64,000 nucleotides of DNA from Haloplanus natans DSM 17983 (GTDB lineage Archaea; Halobacteriota; Halobacteria; Halobacteriales; Haloferacaceae). Location: the NCBI RefSeq assembly GCF_000427685.1, contig NZ_KE386573.1, positions 2,154,938-2,218,937 on the forward strand. The letters are read 5' to 3'. The notes under the pieces are model-generated. The model saw nothing but the letters and a program-made list of their open reading frames with translations, had not been told where the DNA came from and ran no database searches. This document shows, piece after piece, positions 62,483-64,000 of this stretch. Within the stretch, counting starts at the first letter, position 1. The number at the start of each line of letters is the position of its first letter. The translations under genes were made by a program, and so were the position numbers.

Positions 62483-64000
62483 TCAGTCGTCGGTCGGTTC
62501 GCCGCCGTCGGTGGCGAGATCCTCTTGCTCGTCGCCGCCGTCCGCGAGGGCGGTCTCCTGCTTGTTCTCGAACCACTGCCACTCGTTGGTGTAGACGTTC
62601 TCCTCGCGGAGGTCCCACGGGTCGCCGTCCTGCACCTTCGGACCTTCGAGCCACGAGACGACGAAGTTGTACGTCCAGATGAGGCCGCCGACGAACATCA
62701 GCACCGCGCCGAGCGTCGCGACCTGGTGGAAGGTGGCGAACTGGGGCAGGTAGGTGGCGTACCGCCGCGGCATCCCGCCGTACCCAAGCACAATCATCGC
62801 GAGGAAGGTGATGTTCGAGCCGAACATCCACAGCCAGAAGTGTGCCTTACCGAGGCGGCGCTGGTACATCCGGCCGGAGACCAGCGGGAACCAGTAGTAG
62901 AGGCCGGCGAAGCCGGCGAAGGCGATGGCCCCCATGACGACGTAGTGGAAGTGCCCGACGACGTAGTAGGTGTCGTGAAGCACCAGGTCGACGGGGATGG
63001 AGGCGAGGAACACGCCGGTGACGCCGCCGATGATGAAGTTGGAGACGAAGCCGATACAGAACAGCATCGGCGTCGTCAGGCGAAGCTTCCCGTTCCACAT
63101 CGTCGTGATCCAGTTGAACGTCTTCACCGCGGAGGGGATGGCGATAGCCATCGACACCGCCATGAACGAGGCGCGCAGGCGCGGGTCCATGCCGGTGGCG
63201 AACATGTGGTGGGCCCAGACGCCGAAGGAGAGCACGCCGATGGCGAGCGTGGAGTAGACGACGAATTTGAACCCGAACAGCCGACGCCCGGAGAACCGCG
63301 GGAGGACGTAGCTAACGATGCCCATGGGGGGCAAGACGAGGATGTACACCTCCGGGTGACCGAAGAACCAGAACAGGTGTTGCCAAAGCATCGTCCCGCC
63401 GGCCTCGATGGCGAAGAAGCTGGTTCCGAGGTTGCGGTCCAGCAGAAGCATGATCAGCGCGCTTCCCAGGAGGGGGAAGGCAAAGAGGATCAGCCCGGAC
63501 TGGGTGAGGATGGTCCACGAGAAGATGTCGAGGTTCGCCCAGGTGACTTCCTCCGCACGCTCGGTGAGGATGGTCGCGATGAAGTTGATCGACCCCATCG
63601 TCGCCGAGACGCCGGTGAGGTGGAGGCCGAGGATCATGAGGTCGACGCCGGCGTTGGCCTGATTGCCAGCCCCGGCGCCCGTCGAGAGTGGCGTATAGAG
63701 CGTCCACGCCGTCTGGGCCGGGATGATATCACCGAGCGGGAAAAAGCCCGCCCAGATGAGGAGCGCACCCGGCGGCAGGAGCCAGAACGCGATGGCGTTG
63801 ATCCGCGGGAACGCCATGTCGTCCGCATCGATGAGCAAGGGGACTAGGTAGTTCGCGAACGCCGCGATGATGGGCGTTCCGAACAGGAACAGCATGGTGA
63901 TCCCGTGACTCGTCAGCAACGAGTTGTAGAACGTGTTCGACAGGAGCGTCATCCCGGGATCGAGCAGTTCGATCCGCATCAGCATGATCATCAGGCCGCC
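62483..64000 (-). CDS. coxA: Cytochrome c/quinol oxidase subunit I (N-terminus beyond window edge)
   Basis: About 505 codons up to the right edge; the first helices are missing. Heme-copper site is visible: HPEVYILVLPP with the CuB histidine and the cross-linked tyrosine, the HH pair in GVWAHHMFATGMDP, and the heme a3/a histidines in YYVVGHFHYVVMGA. The K-channel and D-channel regions look like the A-type (aa3) family. The C-terminal tail is acidic and cytoplasmic. It reduces oxygen to water and pumps protons; subunit II should lie to the right. Confidence 0.95.
   Translation of the reverse strand, partial: GGLMIMLMRIELLDPGMTLLSNTFYNSLLTSHGITMLFLFGTPIIAAFANYLVPLLIDADDMAFPRINAIAFWLLPPGALLIWAGFFPLGDIIPAQTAWTLYTPLSTGAGAGNQANAGVDLMILGLHLTGVSATMGSINFIATILTERAEEVTWANLDIFSWTILTQSGLILFAFPLLGSALIMLLLDRNLGTSFFAIEAGGTMLWQHLFWFFGHPEVYILVLPPMGIVSYVLPRFSGRRLFGFKFVVYSTLAIGVLSFGVWAHHMFATGMDPRLRASFMAVSMAIAIPSAVKTFNWITTMWNGKLRLTTPMLFCIGFVSNFIIGGVTGVFLASIPVDLVLHDTYYVVGHFHYVVMGAIAFAGFAGLYYWFPLVSGRMYQRRLGKAHFWLWMFGSNITFLAMIVLGYGGMPRRYATYLPQFATFHQVATLGAVLMFVGGLIWTYNFVVSWLEGPKVQDGDPWDLREENVYTNEWQWFENKQETALADGGDEQEDLATDGGEPTDD

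Overview
The window is high-GC chromosomal DNA of a halophilic archaeon (class Halobacteria). Predicted proteins are strongly acidic. Promoters are archaeal, with AT-rich TATA boxes about 26-30 bases before the start codon, which implies mostly leaderless mRNAs. Diagnostic families include L7Ae/S28e/L24e ribosomal proteins, archaeal AdoMet synthetase, TmcA, archaeal GluRS, phosphomevalonate decarboxylase, HalX and HTH-10 regulators, RAD55-like ATPases and a geranylgeranyl reductase. Genus cannot be fixed by reading; a member of the Haloferacales is a guess. I found no rRNA, tRNA or CRISPR array.

Layout. 1-9.5 kb: amino-acid permease (cut by the edge), NAD-dependent DNA ligase, cysteine synthase, ThiI, AdoMet synthetase, a CYTH protein, an FKBP isomerase with a GroEL-like Gly-Met segment. 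9.5-17.7 kb: a MinD-like plus degenerate RecA-like pair, a YlbF-type protein, hydantoinase hyuAB, a second RAD55-like ATPase with a HalX response regulator, a type II NADH dehydrogenase. 17.8-26.7 kb: phosphomevalonate decarboxylase, a lipoprotein gene broken by a 70-bp TA-duplicating MITE and a frameshift, then DUF655, KsgA, MscS, HemK2-like, two MetE-like genes and a Mop protein. 26.8-36 kb is the most distinctive block: two paralogous ZIP-like membrane proteins, GlnB-Amt, a copper amine oxidase, a TrmB regulator, a 2Fe-2S ferredoxin, an SBP56-type methanethiol oxidase and an HTH-10 regulator. 36-45.7 kb: rpl7ae-rps28e-rpl24e-ndk, tmcA, an HTH-GNAT fusion, a ferredoxin with a tungsten aldehyde oxidoreductase, a class III aminotransferase, gltX. 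46-55.8 kb: FAH-fold hydrolase, hydroxyacid dehydrogenase, geranylgeranyl reductase, a GC-rich multi-hairpin region followed by micro-ORFs, a VOC dioxygenase, P450, membrane proteins, a Ca/Na exchanger, a HAD hydrolase. 55.8-64 kb: a complete branched-chain-type ABC transporter (binding protein, two permeases, two ATPases) with a thioredoxin-like protein, a Usp protein, and cytochrome oxidase subunit I running off the right edge.

How genes may work together. The 27-36 kb block suggests oxidation of primary amines and methanethiol by two enzymes of copper-dependent families, with ammonium taken up through Amt under GlnB control; the paralogous ZIP-like proteins may serve metal supply. The aldehyde oxidoreductase and its ferredoxin at 40.4-42.5 kb could oxidise aldehydes of such origin, but that link is inference. 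Everything stated here comes from reading the sequence and family knowledge; no searches were run.
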